NCBI RefSeq assembly: GCF_036884255.1
Contig: NZ_CP145605.1
Location: 4,960,001 to 5,024,000, forward strand
Length of the DNA: 64,000 bases
Source: Paenibacillus tundrae
GTDB lineage: Bacteria; Bacillota; Bacilli; Paenibacillales; Paenibacillaceae
Direction: 5' to 3'
The position numbers and the translations under genes are program-made. Within the stretch, counting starts at the first letter, position 1. Each line of letters begins with the position of its first letter. The notes below the pieces were generated by a model. That model ran no database searches, was not told the origin of the DNA, and was given only the letters and a program-made list of their open reading frames with translations. Of this stretch, positions 51,877-60,730 are shown piece by piece.

Positions 51877-52271
51877 GAAGCACCTCCTGCCGATGATTGG
51901 CCGAGCATACGATGTCCAATCTTGATGCCAAGTCCACAGAGAAGTAGGCCCGTAACCAAACTGACGAACAGGTATATCAGAGCTCTTTCCCATAATCCTC
52001 CGTCGAACAATCGTACGATATCTAGACTAAACGTAGAGAATGTAGTGAATGCCCCCGTAAAACCAGTGCCGATCGCTAGGCGGAGTTGAGGTGTTATTTT
52101 ACCCGGAATAGCAATGGTGAAGAACCACCCAAGGAACAAGCTTCCAAGCGCATTAATCAACAGTACCGCCCAAGGAAAACCTTCGTTCGCTGCAGGCATC
52201 CAGACCTGTACTCCATACCGGGTAAGTGTTCCTACCAATCCACCACACGCCACATATATGAATTCTTTCAT
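51873..52271 (-). CDS. crcB: Fluoride channel subunit CrcB/FluC, first copy
   Basis: The 132-residue membrane protein begins YVACGGLVGTLTRYGVQVWM and has the CrcB segments LINALGSLFLGWFFT and LAIGTGFTGAFTTFSTFSLD. It exports fluoride as a dimer, probably with the copy encoded just downstream. It lies two bases after the rarA stop and so probably shares rarA's transcript. No fluoride riboswitch was recognised before rarA or the crcB pair. Confidence 0.93.
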   Translation of the reverse strand: MKEFIYVACGGLVGTLTRYGVQVWMPAANEGFPWAVLLINALGSLFLGWFFTIAIPGKITPQLRLAIGTGFTGAFTTFSTFSLDIVRLFDGGLWERALIYLFVSLVTGLLLCGLGIKIGHRMLGQSSAGGAS

Positions 52272-52273
52272 GA

Positions 52274-53581
52274 CTACAGGTCTCTGCGCCGTTGTTGATT
52301 CAGCCGAATTTTCGATTCATTCCCCTGCTCAGTCGCTTCGTAAAATACACGGCGTGATAGTTGCTTAGGTAGGTATTCCTGCTTCACATAATGACCTGGA
52401 TAGTTATGAGGATATTGATATCCTTCATGTCCAAGTTTCACCGCGCCTGAGTAATGGGTATCCCTCAAATGAAGGGGTACCTCTGCCGATTTCACTTCAT
52501 CGATGGCATTCATCGCTTTGGATATGGCCGTATACACCGCATTCGATTTAGGGCTCTCTACCGCAAATAGAATCGCTTGAGCAATGTTCAGCTTGGCTTC
52601 CGGCCATCCGTTGTTCCGGTATGCATCCAATGCGCCAATGGCTTGTGTCATCGCTTGTGGGTTAGCAAGTCCAATGTCCTCACTGCTCGCTGCAATCAGG
52701 CGACGAATAAACGTCATCGGATCCATACCGAGCTTCTCCACTGCATATAAAAACCAGAATAACGCCGCATCACTAGAACCACGAATGCTCTTATGGAAGG
52801 CAGATAACACATCATACTGCGTTGATTCATCCGCTTTTACAATGGGACGCCGAATCGACTCCTCCGCTACACCAAGCGTAATATGAATCGTACCATCCTT
52901 CTCCGGTGGCGTCGTCAGGGCAGCCAGTTCAAGTGCATTTAACGCCCGGCGAATATCCCCATTAGCCATCGTAGCGATGTGCTCCAGCGCTTCCTCGTCT
53001 ACCTGCAGCTCCATGAAGCCCAGCCCTTTGTCTGCATCCGTAAGCGCACGACGCATCGCAATCAGAGAATGCTCCTTGTTCAAGGACTCCAACTGGAACA
53101 GGGTGGAACGACTCATTAAAGCTCCATTCACATAGTGAAAGGGATTCTCCGTTGTAGCTCCGATAAAAATAATGGTGCCTTTCTCCACTGCTGGAAGAAG
53201 TGCATCCTGTCTAGAGCTATTGAAGCGATGAACCTCATCCAGAAATAGAATCGTTTTAGTTCCATACAGCTGTTTGTTCGTCTGCGCCTGTTCGATCACT
53301 TCACGCACATCTTTGACAGAGGCATCCACTGCGTTGAGACGCACAAATTGACCCTGTGTATGCTTCGAGATGATGTTAGCAAGAGTTGTCTTACCACAGC
53401 CTGGAGGGCCGTATAATAAAATCGAGGAAATCTGATCCGCTTCGATCGCACGTCGCAGCAGCTTCCCCTGTCCGATAATGTGTTCTTGTCCAATATATTC
53501 ATCAAGCTGCTCTGGCCGCATCCGGTCAGCGAGCAGTCTTGCCTGTGGCTGTGAATCTTGTTGAAATGAAAATAAATCCAT
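52274..53581 (-). CDS. rarA: Replication-associated recombination protein RarA
   Basis: RarA (MgsA) is a AAA+ ATPase that acts at stalled replication forks. The 435-residue product has Walker A GPPGCGKTT near residue 60, LNAVDASVKDVR, Walker B TILFLDEVHRF, sensor 1 GATTENP and a C-terminal domain with AASSEDIGLANPQA and FLYAVEKLGMDPMTFIRRLIAASSEDIG. It is the B. subtilis YrvN ortholog. It follows a LysR gene by 18 bases and precedes the crcB pair, so they may share a transcript. Confidence 0.95.
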   Translation of the reverse strand: MDLFSFQQDSQPQARLLADRMRPEQLDEYIGQEHIIGQGKLLRRAIEADQISSILLYGPPGCGKTTLANIISKHTQGQFVRLNAVDASVKDVREVIEQAQTNKQLYGTKTILFLDEVHRFNSSRQDALLPAVEKGTIIFIGATTENPFHYVNGALMSRSTLFQLESLNKEHSLIAMRRALTDADKGLGFMELQVDEEALEHIATMANGDIRRALNALELAALTTPPEKDGTIHITLGVAEESIRRPIVKADESTQYDVLSAFHKSIRGSSDAALFWFLYAVEKLGMDPMTFIRRLIAASSEDIGLANPQAMTQAIGALDAYRNNGWPEAKLNIAQAILFAVESPKSNAVYTAISKAMNAIDEVKSAEVPLHLRDTHYSGAVKLGHEGYQYPHNYPGHYVKQEYLPKQLSRRVFYEATEQGNESKIRLNQQRRRDL

Positions 53582-53599
53582 GATCTATCACTTCCTTAA

Positions 53600-54481
53600 C
53601 TAATGACCTGTACTCTCTATCATATCATATTCTTTCGGTAGCAAATCCATAAATGCACGTAGAGCACTACTAACAAAGGCATCTTTGCGAGTGATAAAAT
53701 ACGTCATCATATGATTCATACCCAAAGGAAGTGGATGTTTACGCAGTAATCCTTGTTGCAGATGTTGCCGAATCACAATTTCAGGTAACAAAGAAATCCC
53801 CATACCTGAAGTAACCCCACTGATAATGGCTTCAAGGGTACCAAACTCCATAATTACGGGACGATTAACACCGTTGCTTCGTAACCAATCTTCCAAAATT
53901 TGACGATAGGAGCACCCCATGCTGTATACCAAAACAGGCTTCTCAACGAGTTCTTGATTCTCTGGACGAATGCCAGAGGATACAATAAATAATTCCTCGT
54001 CGTAGACGGGTACCGCAGAGAGATCAGGATGATCACATGAACAGCCTATAAAGGCTCCTTCCAGCTCATAACCCAGCACCTGATCCATAAGAGATTGTGA
54101 GTTGCCTGTGCTTAATGACAGGGAAACCGATGGATACAGCGTATAATAACTTGCAAACAGCTCTGGCAATCGTACAGCCGCAGCCGTCTGTGTAGAGCCT
54201 ATTCGTAGCGGACCTGTTGGCTCATTGGTGGCACATAGTGCTTTCTCTGCCTCATTCAGCAATCCGATAATCTTATCTGCATAGGTAAGCAGCAACTCCC
54301 CCGCAGGAGATAACGTCATCCCCCGATTATGACGAATGAACAGTAATGTACCGACCTCTGCCTCTAAGTATTTGATTCTCGCTGTGACATTGGACTGCAC
54401 ATATCCCAGGCGCTCCGCTGCCTTGGTCAAATTGCCTTCCTGGGCTACAACTTGGAATATTCGTAGATCTCCGCTCTCCAT
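53600..54481 (-). CDS. LysR-family transcriptional regulator
   Basis: The 293-residue protein has an N-terminal winged helix (LRIFQVVAQEGNLTKAAERLGYVQSNVTARIKYLEAEVGTLLF) and a periplasmic-binding-like effector domain (about 90-290). It is divergent from an SDR gene and a DMT permease gene across 146 bases, which is the standard layout for a LysR regulator controlling its neighbour. The ligand is unknown. A perfect inverted repeat with ATGAT/ATCAT halves lies in the gap. On the other side rarA follows by 18 bases on the same strand. Confidence 0.92.
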   Translation of the reverse strand: MESGDLRIFQVVAQEGNLTKAAERLGYVQSNVTARIKYLEAEVGTLLFIRHNRGMTLSPAGELLLTYADKIIGLLNEAEKALCATNEPTGPLRIGSTQTAAAVRLPELFASYYTLYPSVSLSLSTGNSQSLMDQVLGYELEGAFIGCSCDHPDLSAVPVYDEELFIVSSGIRPENQELVEKPVLVYSMGCSYRQILEDWLRSNGVNRPVIMEFGTLEAIISGVTSGMGISLLPEIVIRQHLQQGLLRKHPLPLGMNHMMTYFITRKDAFVSSALRAFMDLLPKEYDMIESTGH

Positions 54482-54515
54482 ATAATGAACATACCCTCCT
54501 CATCTGACATCACTA

Positions 54516-54537
54516 TTAATGATATCAAGATCATTAA
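54516..54537. promoter_or_regulatory. Candidate LysR operator
   Basis: TTAATGAT and ATCATTAA form a perfect inverted repeat around a 6-base spacer. LysR regulators bind T-N11-A palindromes, and ATGAT-N6-ATCAT fits that pattern. It lies 35 bases upstream of the LysR gene start and about 90 bases upstream of the SDR gene. Confidence 0.6.
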
Positions 54538-54627
54538 CAATCATTATACAGTATGGCAGATCAGCCCTACAATTGAGGTTATCAGGATACAGCGTATAGC
54601 TGTTTCACCCTAGGAGGATGTATAAGT

Positions 54628-55383
54628 ATGTCTAATCGACACCATAGTTGGACAGAGCAAGTGGTTTTAATTACTGGAGGTGGTACAGGCATCGGACGAG
54701 CAACCAGCATACTTTTGGCTGAACGAGGCGCGAAGGTTGTTATCAATTACTCTCGTTCCCGTGAAGATGCCGAGGCGACTGTGCAGTTTATTAGGGACTT
54801 AGGTGGGCAGGCCATGAGCATTCAAGCTAACGTTGCATCTGACCATGAGGTTCGTCGAATGGTCGCGGCAGTTGCTGAAACGTATGGACCTGTAACCCAA
54901 CTGGTCAACAATGCAAGCATTACGCATCATATTCCACTGCCTGATCTAGAATCTGTAACGGATGACATCTGGAATGAATTGTACGATGTGAACGTCAAAG
55001 GCATGTTTTATTGCGCACGTGCTGTCTCAGACGGAATGAAACAGGCTGGTCACGGTGCAATTGTCAATTTGGGAAGTATTGCAGGCAGCACAGGTTCAGG
55101 CTCATCTCTTCCCTACGCTGTATCCAAATCAGCCGTCCATGGCTTAACCCGCTCACTTGCTCATGCTCTTTCACCTAATATCCGGGTCAATGCGATTGTC
55201 CCTGGTGCAGTGTCTACACGTTGGTGGGCAGGCAACGAAGAACGAATGAGCCAGTTGGCAGGGAATATTTTGCTACAGAAAATTACGCCTAGTGAAGATA
55301 TCGCCCATATGATCTGCGCCGCCCTCGAACAACCCTCTATGACAGGACAATTAATTACAGTTGATGCTGGTCAGACATTGTAA
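54628..55383 (+). CDS. Short-chain dehydrogenase/reductase
   Basis: The 251-residue product is a classical SDR with the NAD(P)-binding motif TGGGTGIGRA near residue 15, NNASI (NNAG-like) near 90, catalytic Ser in NLGSIAGSTGSG and catalytic YxxxK in YAVSKSAVHG. VNAIVPGAVSTRW follows, typical of FabG-like members. The substrate is unknown. It has a strong ribosome binding site (CTAGGAGGATG) and is followed by the DMT permease gene with a 29-base gap, so they likely share a transcript under the LysR regulator. Confidence 0.9.
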   Translation: MSNRHHSWTEQVVLITGGGTGIGRATSILLAERGAKVVINYSRSREDAEATVQFIRDLGGQAMSIQANVASDHEVRRMVAAVAETYGPVTQLVNNASITHHIPLPDLESVTDDIWNELYDVNVKGMFYCARAVSDGMKQAGHGAIVNLGSIAGSTGSGSSLPYAVSKSAVHGLTRSLAHALSPNIRVNAIVPGAVSTRWWAGNEERMSQLAGNILLQKITPSEDIAHMICAALEQPSMTGQLITVDAGQTL

Positions 55384-55412
55384 CGTGAATCATGGAAAGG
55401 AGTACTGATGGT

Positions 55413-56288
55413 ATGAAACCCGGACGATACACACTACTAATTATCATCACAACCTTCATTATGGGAACTTCATTTCCTGTTGGTAAACTAGGCATGCATT
55501 ACGCTCCGCCCTTCTTACTTATGGGACTGCGTTATACCCTCGCCAGCATCATTATGGTCTATATTGTGCGTAAACGCCCACTGCCTGTAGGATGGCGACA
55601 ATGGTTACAGATAGCCTTGATCGGACTATTCCAGTCCGCTGGTGTCATGGGCTGCGCTTACTACAGTATGAACTGGATCAGTTCGGGAGAATCGGCCATT
55701 CTGACCTTCACCAATCCTCTACTGGTCATTCTATTCAGTGCAGTTCTGTATGGGGTGAGCTACCGTTGGAGTCAATGGGCTGGTGTTCTGCTAGGCTTCA
55801 TAGGGGTTGTATTAACGTTTGGTCTACAGCTGAGCGTAAGTCCTGGAACATGGATTGGCCTAGCCGGCGCCTTCTGTTTTGCCGTGTCCACATTATTGAT
55901 TAAACGCTGGGGAGCTGCGCAGGATACGTTTGTGCTTACCGCATACCAAATGCTCGCCGGTGGCATCATTCTTCTGGTTCTAAGTGCTTGGACGGAAGAA
56001 CCCCATTTTGTTCTAAATGCGACCTCTGGCTTTGTCCTGCTGTGGCTCGCACTCATCTGTTCGATCATTCAATTCTCACTCTGGTTCTATCTGTTACAAC
56101 ATAGTGATCCAGCCAAAACAAGTTCTTTCCTCTTCTTGGCTCCGTTCTTCGGTGTACTTTCAAGTTGGATTTTGCTATCTGAACGCATGGAGTGGATGAT
56201 GGGTGTAGGCGGGGCGTTGATCTGTATCGGTATTTATCTGGTCAATCGACGTCAACGTATGACGAAGCTGAGTACAACGAATCCATAA
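55413..56288 (+). CDS. DMT-family (EamA) transporter
   Basis: This 291-residue membrane protein has about ten hydrophobic segments in two EamA repeats, with TFIMGTSFPVGKLGMHYAPPFLLMGLRYTLAS in the first and IQFSLWFYLLQHSDPAKTSSFLFLAPFFGVLSSWILLSERM in the second. Such proteins export amino acids, drugs or other metabolites; the substrate is not predictable. The start at 55413 is ten bases after AAAGGAG; an ATG seven codons earlier (55392) has no ribosome binding site. It follows the SDR gene closely, which suggests a shared metabolite. Confidence 0.85.
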   Translation: MKPGRYTLLIIITTFIMGTSFPVGKLGMHYAPPFLLMGLRYTLASIIMVYIVRKRPLPVGWRQWLQIALIGLFQSAGVMGCAYYSMNWISSGESAILTFTNPLLVILFSAVLYGVSYRWSQWAGVLLGFIGVVLTFGLQLSVSPGTWIGLAGAFCFAVSTLLIKRWGAAQDTFVLTAYQMLAGGIILLVLSAWTEEPHFVLNATSGFVLLWLALICSIIQFSLWFYLLQHSDPAKTSSFLFLAPFFGVLSSWILLSERMEWMMGVGGALICIGIYLVNRRQRMTKLSTTNP

Positions 56289-56393
56289 TAGTTGGCACCA
56301 GTAGTTAATACGAGTAGTTAATACGTGATGTCAAACGAGTTATTAACCACAAGTAAGTAATACAAGTATCTAATATAAGTAACGGATACAAGC

Positions 56394-56435
56394 ACAAAAA
56401 AAGTCATGGCGCTCCCCAACTGAGCACCATGACTT
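56394..56435 (-). terminator. Terminator after helD
   Basis: AAGTCATGG and CCATGACTT pair on the minus strand around a GCTC/GAGC inner stem, followed by seven T. It lies about 40 bases past the last in-frame stop of the helD reading frame. Confidence 0.82.
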
Positions 56436-56473
56436 GTCGCATTTATTAATAGATAAATCGATTTCATGTATCT

Positions 56474-58652
56474 CTAAACTTCAGGCCACTCTTGAATAGA
56501 TACCAAGTCACCGTCTGAGTTATGTGTTGCAGAAGCATATGCTGGTAAATCACCTTCATGAAACAGCCATAGCTCATGCAAGGCACGCGTGCACCCAACA
56601 TATAGTAGCTTCGCATCTCCTGCATTAGGCAAATAATGTGTCTGATCCACATCCGCCACAATCGCTGCATCGAACTCCAGCCCTTTGGACAGATACACGG
56701 GTAGAACGGAGTGACCACCAGTATATTCTTTTTTTGCCACCATCAATCAGATTAAGCTCCCAGCCCGCCTGCTCTAGTTCAAGATGTAACTCCTTCGCTT
56801 CATGCAAGGTACGCGTTAGAATAGAAACTGTCCGATAATCCTTTGCCGTCAGTAGTTTCAGAGCACGCTCTAGACTCGCAGTCCGCCCATCACTATCATA
56901 AGGGAGCGTCCGGACAGGATCACCACTCCGGAACACAGGAATCGCTGTAATTCCGCTCTTAACGCCCTGTTCAAGAATGGTATTCGCATAATCAATGATC
57001 TCCATTGTAGAGCGATAACTACGTGTTAGTGCAAAATATGCATTCTGCTCTGCTGGAAACAAGGAGCTCATCTCTTCCCATGTGTGTACACCACGGTACT
57101 CATGAATGCCTTGCGAGAGATCGCCAAGAATCGTAAAGGAATGCCCTTTGACAAACTGATCCAGCAATGCCACGTGAAACGGTGAAAAATCCTGTGCCTC
57201 ATCGATAACAACGTGATCGAACCGCTCATTGCCTTCAATATCGTTGACTAACGTATGAATATACACGAGCGCTGGTAAATCCTCTTCACGCACACGATTT
57301 TCTTTCAGATCTGCTGCCGTTTGTTTCATAACCATCTTCGGAATCGCTTGCTGGGCAGATGCTGGCACTGAACCACCTTTGATCACTTTGAACAATTGCT
57401 TATACAGGGTTAACGGTTCGTATTGCGGCCACTTTTTGGCGTAAGCCTTCTCCCGGGTTGCTGCTTTCTTTTTGCGATCCTTGCGCACAGACTCCGGTGC
57501 AGGTTTCTTAAGTTCCATCTCTATCCAGCGATGAATACGCGCCATAACACGCTCTTTTCGTTTCGCGAGTGGGTAGTGCTTGTATTCATCCCCAAACCAG
57601 CCCTCGATCTCGGCTTTGCTGAGCACTGCCCCATCCCATGGACTGAAGTCCATATCTGGCACGGAATCCTTTTCCATCCCGGACAGCCACTCCTTAATCA
57701 GTTCCATGAAGCGGATCGATCCTTTGTAGCGCCCAGGCACATCATCATTAAGCTCAGGACGAGCAGCTGGTGTTTCAAACCATGTGTGTAGTGTCTCCGC
57801 TGTATCTGCCAAAGGCATCTCCAGACTGAGCAGATTCATCGCCCAATCCGGGAATGTTTGCTGCTGGATATCACCTACCCCCAGTTCGGGGAGCACATCG
57901 GAGATGTAATCAAGGAACATATGGTTCGGTGCAAAAATAACCATTTTCTCCGCAGATACCTGCTCCTTGTATTGATACAGTAAGAAGGCGAGTCGGTGCA
58001 GCGCAACTGTTGTTTTTCCAGATCCAGCTACACCTTGGATAATCAAAGCGGTGTTTCTTGCCGCCCGAATGATCTGATCCTGCTCTGCCTGAATGGTTGA
58101 AACGATATCACGTAGCTTGTTATCCTTGTTCTCACCCAACCGATACACGAGAAATTCATCCGATACGGCTGGCTGGTCGCTGTCGCGATTATACGTATCT
58201 GCCACACGTTCCAATATCCGCTGCCGAATGACAACGTTACGTTTTAAGTAAACGAGACCTTCAATGAGCCCTTCTGGGGCTTCATACGTAGCGGAGGCTT
58301 CGCCTCCTGTAAAAGAGTAAAACAGACTTGCGACAGGAGCACGCCAATCGATGACGAGTGGATTCTCGCCTACCTCTTCGCGGTCTACGCCGATCTTACC
58401 AATATACAGCGGTTTCCGTGCACCACTGCCCTGCTCTTCGAAATCCAAGCGTCCGAAATAGGGTTGCTGCGCGCTCTTGGACAAGGCGGTGCGGCGCTCT
58501 TCGCGTCCCGCTTCCAGCACTTGCTCTGTGAAGTCGTGGCCGGTATAGACCGGAACATTCCGCAGTCGTTCCAACTGACGATCCACTTCCTCCATCGTTC
58601 GCTCTAACCTGTACTCTTCTTCTTGATAGGCACTTTGAAAGCTGTCTGACAT
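56474..58652 (-). pseudogene. helD: HelD-like (UvrD-type) helicase, frameshifted near its C-terminus
   Basis: The main frame (58652-56625) encodes about 637 residues of a HelD-like RNA-polymerase-associated helicase before it leaves the family sequence: ATP-binding GVAGSGKTTVALHRLAFLLY, HVVIDEAQDFSP, YFALTRSYRSTMEIIDYAN. At a run of seven A on the minus strand (56735-56729, after GATGGTGGC) the homologous sequence continues in another frame as KEYTGGHSVLPVYLSKGLEFDAA and YVGCTRALHELWL (motifs V and VI), ending at 56474. One extra A, a +1 change, explains it. This may be a true mutation, a sequencing error, or slippage at the A run. The full protein would have about 726 residues. The start follows AGGAGG. 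Confidence 0.85.
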
Positions 58653-58773
58653 GTTTCAGTTACCTCCTAAGAAATGTTTGCTCTGCATAGCCAATCACTG
58701 ACCACGCAAAAGGATACCCAATATATCACATTGATCTGCAAAAAGCTACAGGCACTCCCAATACCAGTAAACG

Positions 58774-58815
58774 AAAAACCGCTGTTCTCGTTTGTAGAAA
58801 CGAAAGAACAACGGT
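58774..58815 (-). terminator. Terminator after the ABC transporter gene
   Basis: ACCGTTGTTCTTTCGTTT and AAACGAGAACAGCGGT pair with minor mismatches around a short loop on the minus strand, followed by TTTTT. It lies about 60 bases past the stop. Confidence 0.85.
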
Positions 58816-58877
58816 GTATAGCTTCAGTTTGTTGATTATCTATGATGGATTAAGCATAACCGGCCTGTAATCACAAA

Positions 58878-60659
58878 TTAATTTTCTTGGCCTTCCTGAG
58901 CCACAAACTGTTTCTGAGCAAGCTCACGATACACCGGATGATTGCTAATCAATTCCGCATGCGTTCCTGTTCCAGTCACATGTCCATGTTCCAACACAAC
59001 AATCTGATCCGAATCAACGACCGTAGACAACCGGTGTGCAATCACAATTGTGGTTCTTCCCTCCATAAGATTGGATAAGGCCTGTTGAACTTCATGTTCT
59101 GAGGTACTATCCAAGCTGGATGTCGCTTCATCCAACATGAGAATATCCGGACTACGCAGCAGTGCACGAGCAATAGCAATCCGTTGACGCTGACCACCGG
59201 ATAACTTGATGCCTCTTTCGCCTACTTCTGTCTCATAGCCCTGAGGTAGCTTGTCGATAAAGTCAGCCGAATACGCCATCTCCGCAGCTCGCCTAATCTC
59301 ATCCATCGTAACTTCACGGTTCAGTCCGTATGTAATGTTGTCCTTGACCGTACCTGCCATGAGCGGACTTTCCTGTGATACATACCCGATCTTACTTCGC
59401 CAAGAGGACAAAGAATACTCTGATATTTGTTGTCCACCATACGAAATGTGACCTGAATCCGGCATATAAAACTGCTCCAATAAGGAGAACAGCGTTGATT
59501 TACCACTACCACTTGGCCCAACAATAGCTGTTACCTTCCGTGTAGGAACCGTTAGATCAATCCCATGCAGCACTTCTTCCCCTGTGACATAAGAGAAATG
59601 CACTTGATGAAATTCAATGGTTTCATTCCCCTGAGGCGCTATCTTCGTGCTGTGGTTCTGTTCTTCCTCATCTGCAAGAATAGCTTGAATGCGCTCTGTC
59701 GCTCCGACTACTTTTTGCAAACGGGAATATAATGTTGTGAACTGTCCCATGGGCATGATGACTTGGAATAAGAGTAGGATGAATGCTACTAGCTCACCTG
59801 GCGACAGTATCCCAGAAGCTACGCGCATTCCCCCAACACCCAGAATAACGACCAACACAGCCGTCATGACAAAAGAGAACAACGGACCAATCAACGCCAG
59901 AATACGCGCTTCTTGCAAACCAAAAGCAAACATTTTGCGAATCCGGGAATCCCCTGCTTCGGCCTCCTGTTTCTCCGTACCATAGGCTTTAACCAATCGA
60001 ATCTCGCCAATCACTTGGCTAAGCACCGACGTTAGACCTGCCATCTCATCCTGCTGTTTCTTGGAAATCTTGTACATCTTCTTCCCAACCGGCAACAAAA
60101 TTAATAACGTAAGTGGCACAAGACTTAGGATAATGAGCGACATCACCCAGTCCAGATAAAATAACAACGCCACTCCACCGATCACAGCAACGATATTAGA
60201 TACAAACGATACAAGATAATCCGCAATTAAGGTCATGATCTGACTCGTATCATTGGTAATCCGGCTCATCGTATCCCCAGTACGATTGCGATCAAAATAC
60301 GGCATTCGCAGAGATAACACCTTGTTCCATAGCTTGGTTCGCAGTGTTGCGACCACTCGTTGCCCTGCATAATTCAACATATAAATACTGATGCCCGAAG
60401 CAATGGCCTGTATGACAAATGCTCCAACCAATAACAAAATGATAGACTTATCTAACGCAGAGGTCGTCAGTCCATCGATCAGACCCTTGGTCATCAGAGG
60501 TACAATCAGTCCGGCTGTAGTCTGAATCAAGGTCAAAATGAGAGCTAGTATCAGGATTAGTTTGGGTGGGTTCGTGGAAGCAATGAGCTTAACGAAATCC
60601 TTAAATCCCTTTTTCCCAACCTTAGGCTCATTTTGTTCTACTTGTTGCTGCTCTTCCAT
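58878..60659 (-). CDS. ABC transporter, fused membrane and ATPase domains (MdlB/BmrA-type)
   Basis: The 593-residue half-transporter has six membrane segments (about 30-310, from LILILALILTLIQTTAGLIVPL) and a C-terminal ATPase with Walker A GPSGSGKST, signature LSGGQRQRIAIARALL, Walker B ILMLDEATSSLD and the H-loop in IVIAHRLSTV. It should work as a homodimer or heterodimer exporting drugs, lipids or peptides; BmrA and MsbA-like multidrug pumps are the nearest kinds. The start at 60659 (GGGAGG upstream) was chosen over an ATG at 60698. The NCS2 permease gene follows on the same strand upstream, with a 71-base gap. Confidence 0.92.
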   Translation of the reverse strand: MEEQQQVEQNEPKVGKKGFKDFVKLIASTNPPKLILILALILTLIQTTAGLIVPLMTKGLIDGLTTSALDKSIILLLVGAFVIQAIASGISIYMLNYAGQRVVATLRTKLWNKVLSLRMPYFDRNRTGDTMSRITNDTSQIMTLIADYLVSFVSNIVAVIGGVALLFYLDWVMSLIILSLVPLTLLILLPVGKKMYKISKKQQDEMAGLTSVLSQVIGEIRLVKAYGTEKQEAEAGDSRIRKMFAFGLQEARILALIGPLFSFVMTAVLVVILGVGGMRVASGILSPGELVAFILLLFQVIMPMGQFTTLYSRLQKVVGATERIQAILADEEEQNHSTKIAPQGNETIEFHQVHFSYVTGEEVLHGIDLTVPTRKVTAIVGPSGSGKSTLFSLLEQFYMPDSGHISYGGQQISEYSLSSWRSKIGYVSQESPLMAGTVKDNITYGLNREVTMDEIRRAAEMAYSADFIDKLPQGYETEVGERGIKLSGGQRQRIAIARALLRSPDILMLDEATSSLDSTSEHEVQQALSNLMEGRTTIVIAHRLSTVVDSDQIVVLEHGHVTGTGTHAELISNHPVYRELAQKQFVAQEGQEN

Positions 60660-60730
60660 TCCCGTTCCTCCCGTTCTCATCTGCTTACCAAAGATCATAC
60701 GTATGAACTTACACGAGGTTCCCTGCCCTC

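Noticed and set aside
51520..53581. Fluoride riboswitch controlling the crcB pair
   Set aside because: No sequence resembling the fluoride aptamer was seen upstream of rarA or between the genes.
56719..56745. Programmed -1 frameshift at the A7 run of helD
   Set aside because: Reading the motifs requires a +1 or -2 change; a -1 slip leads to a third frame without helicase motifs.
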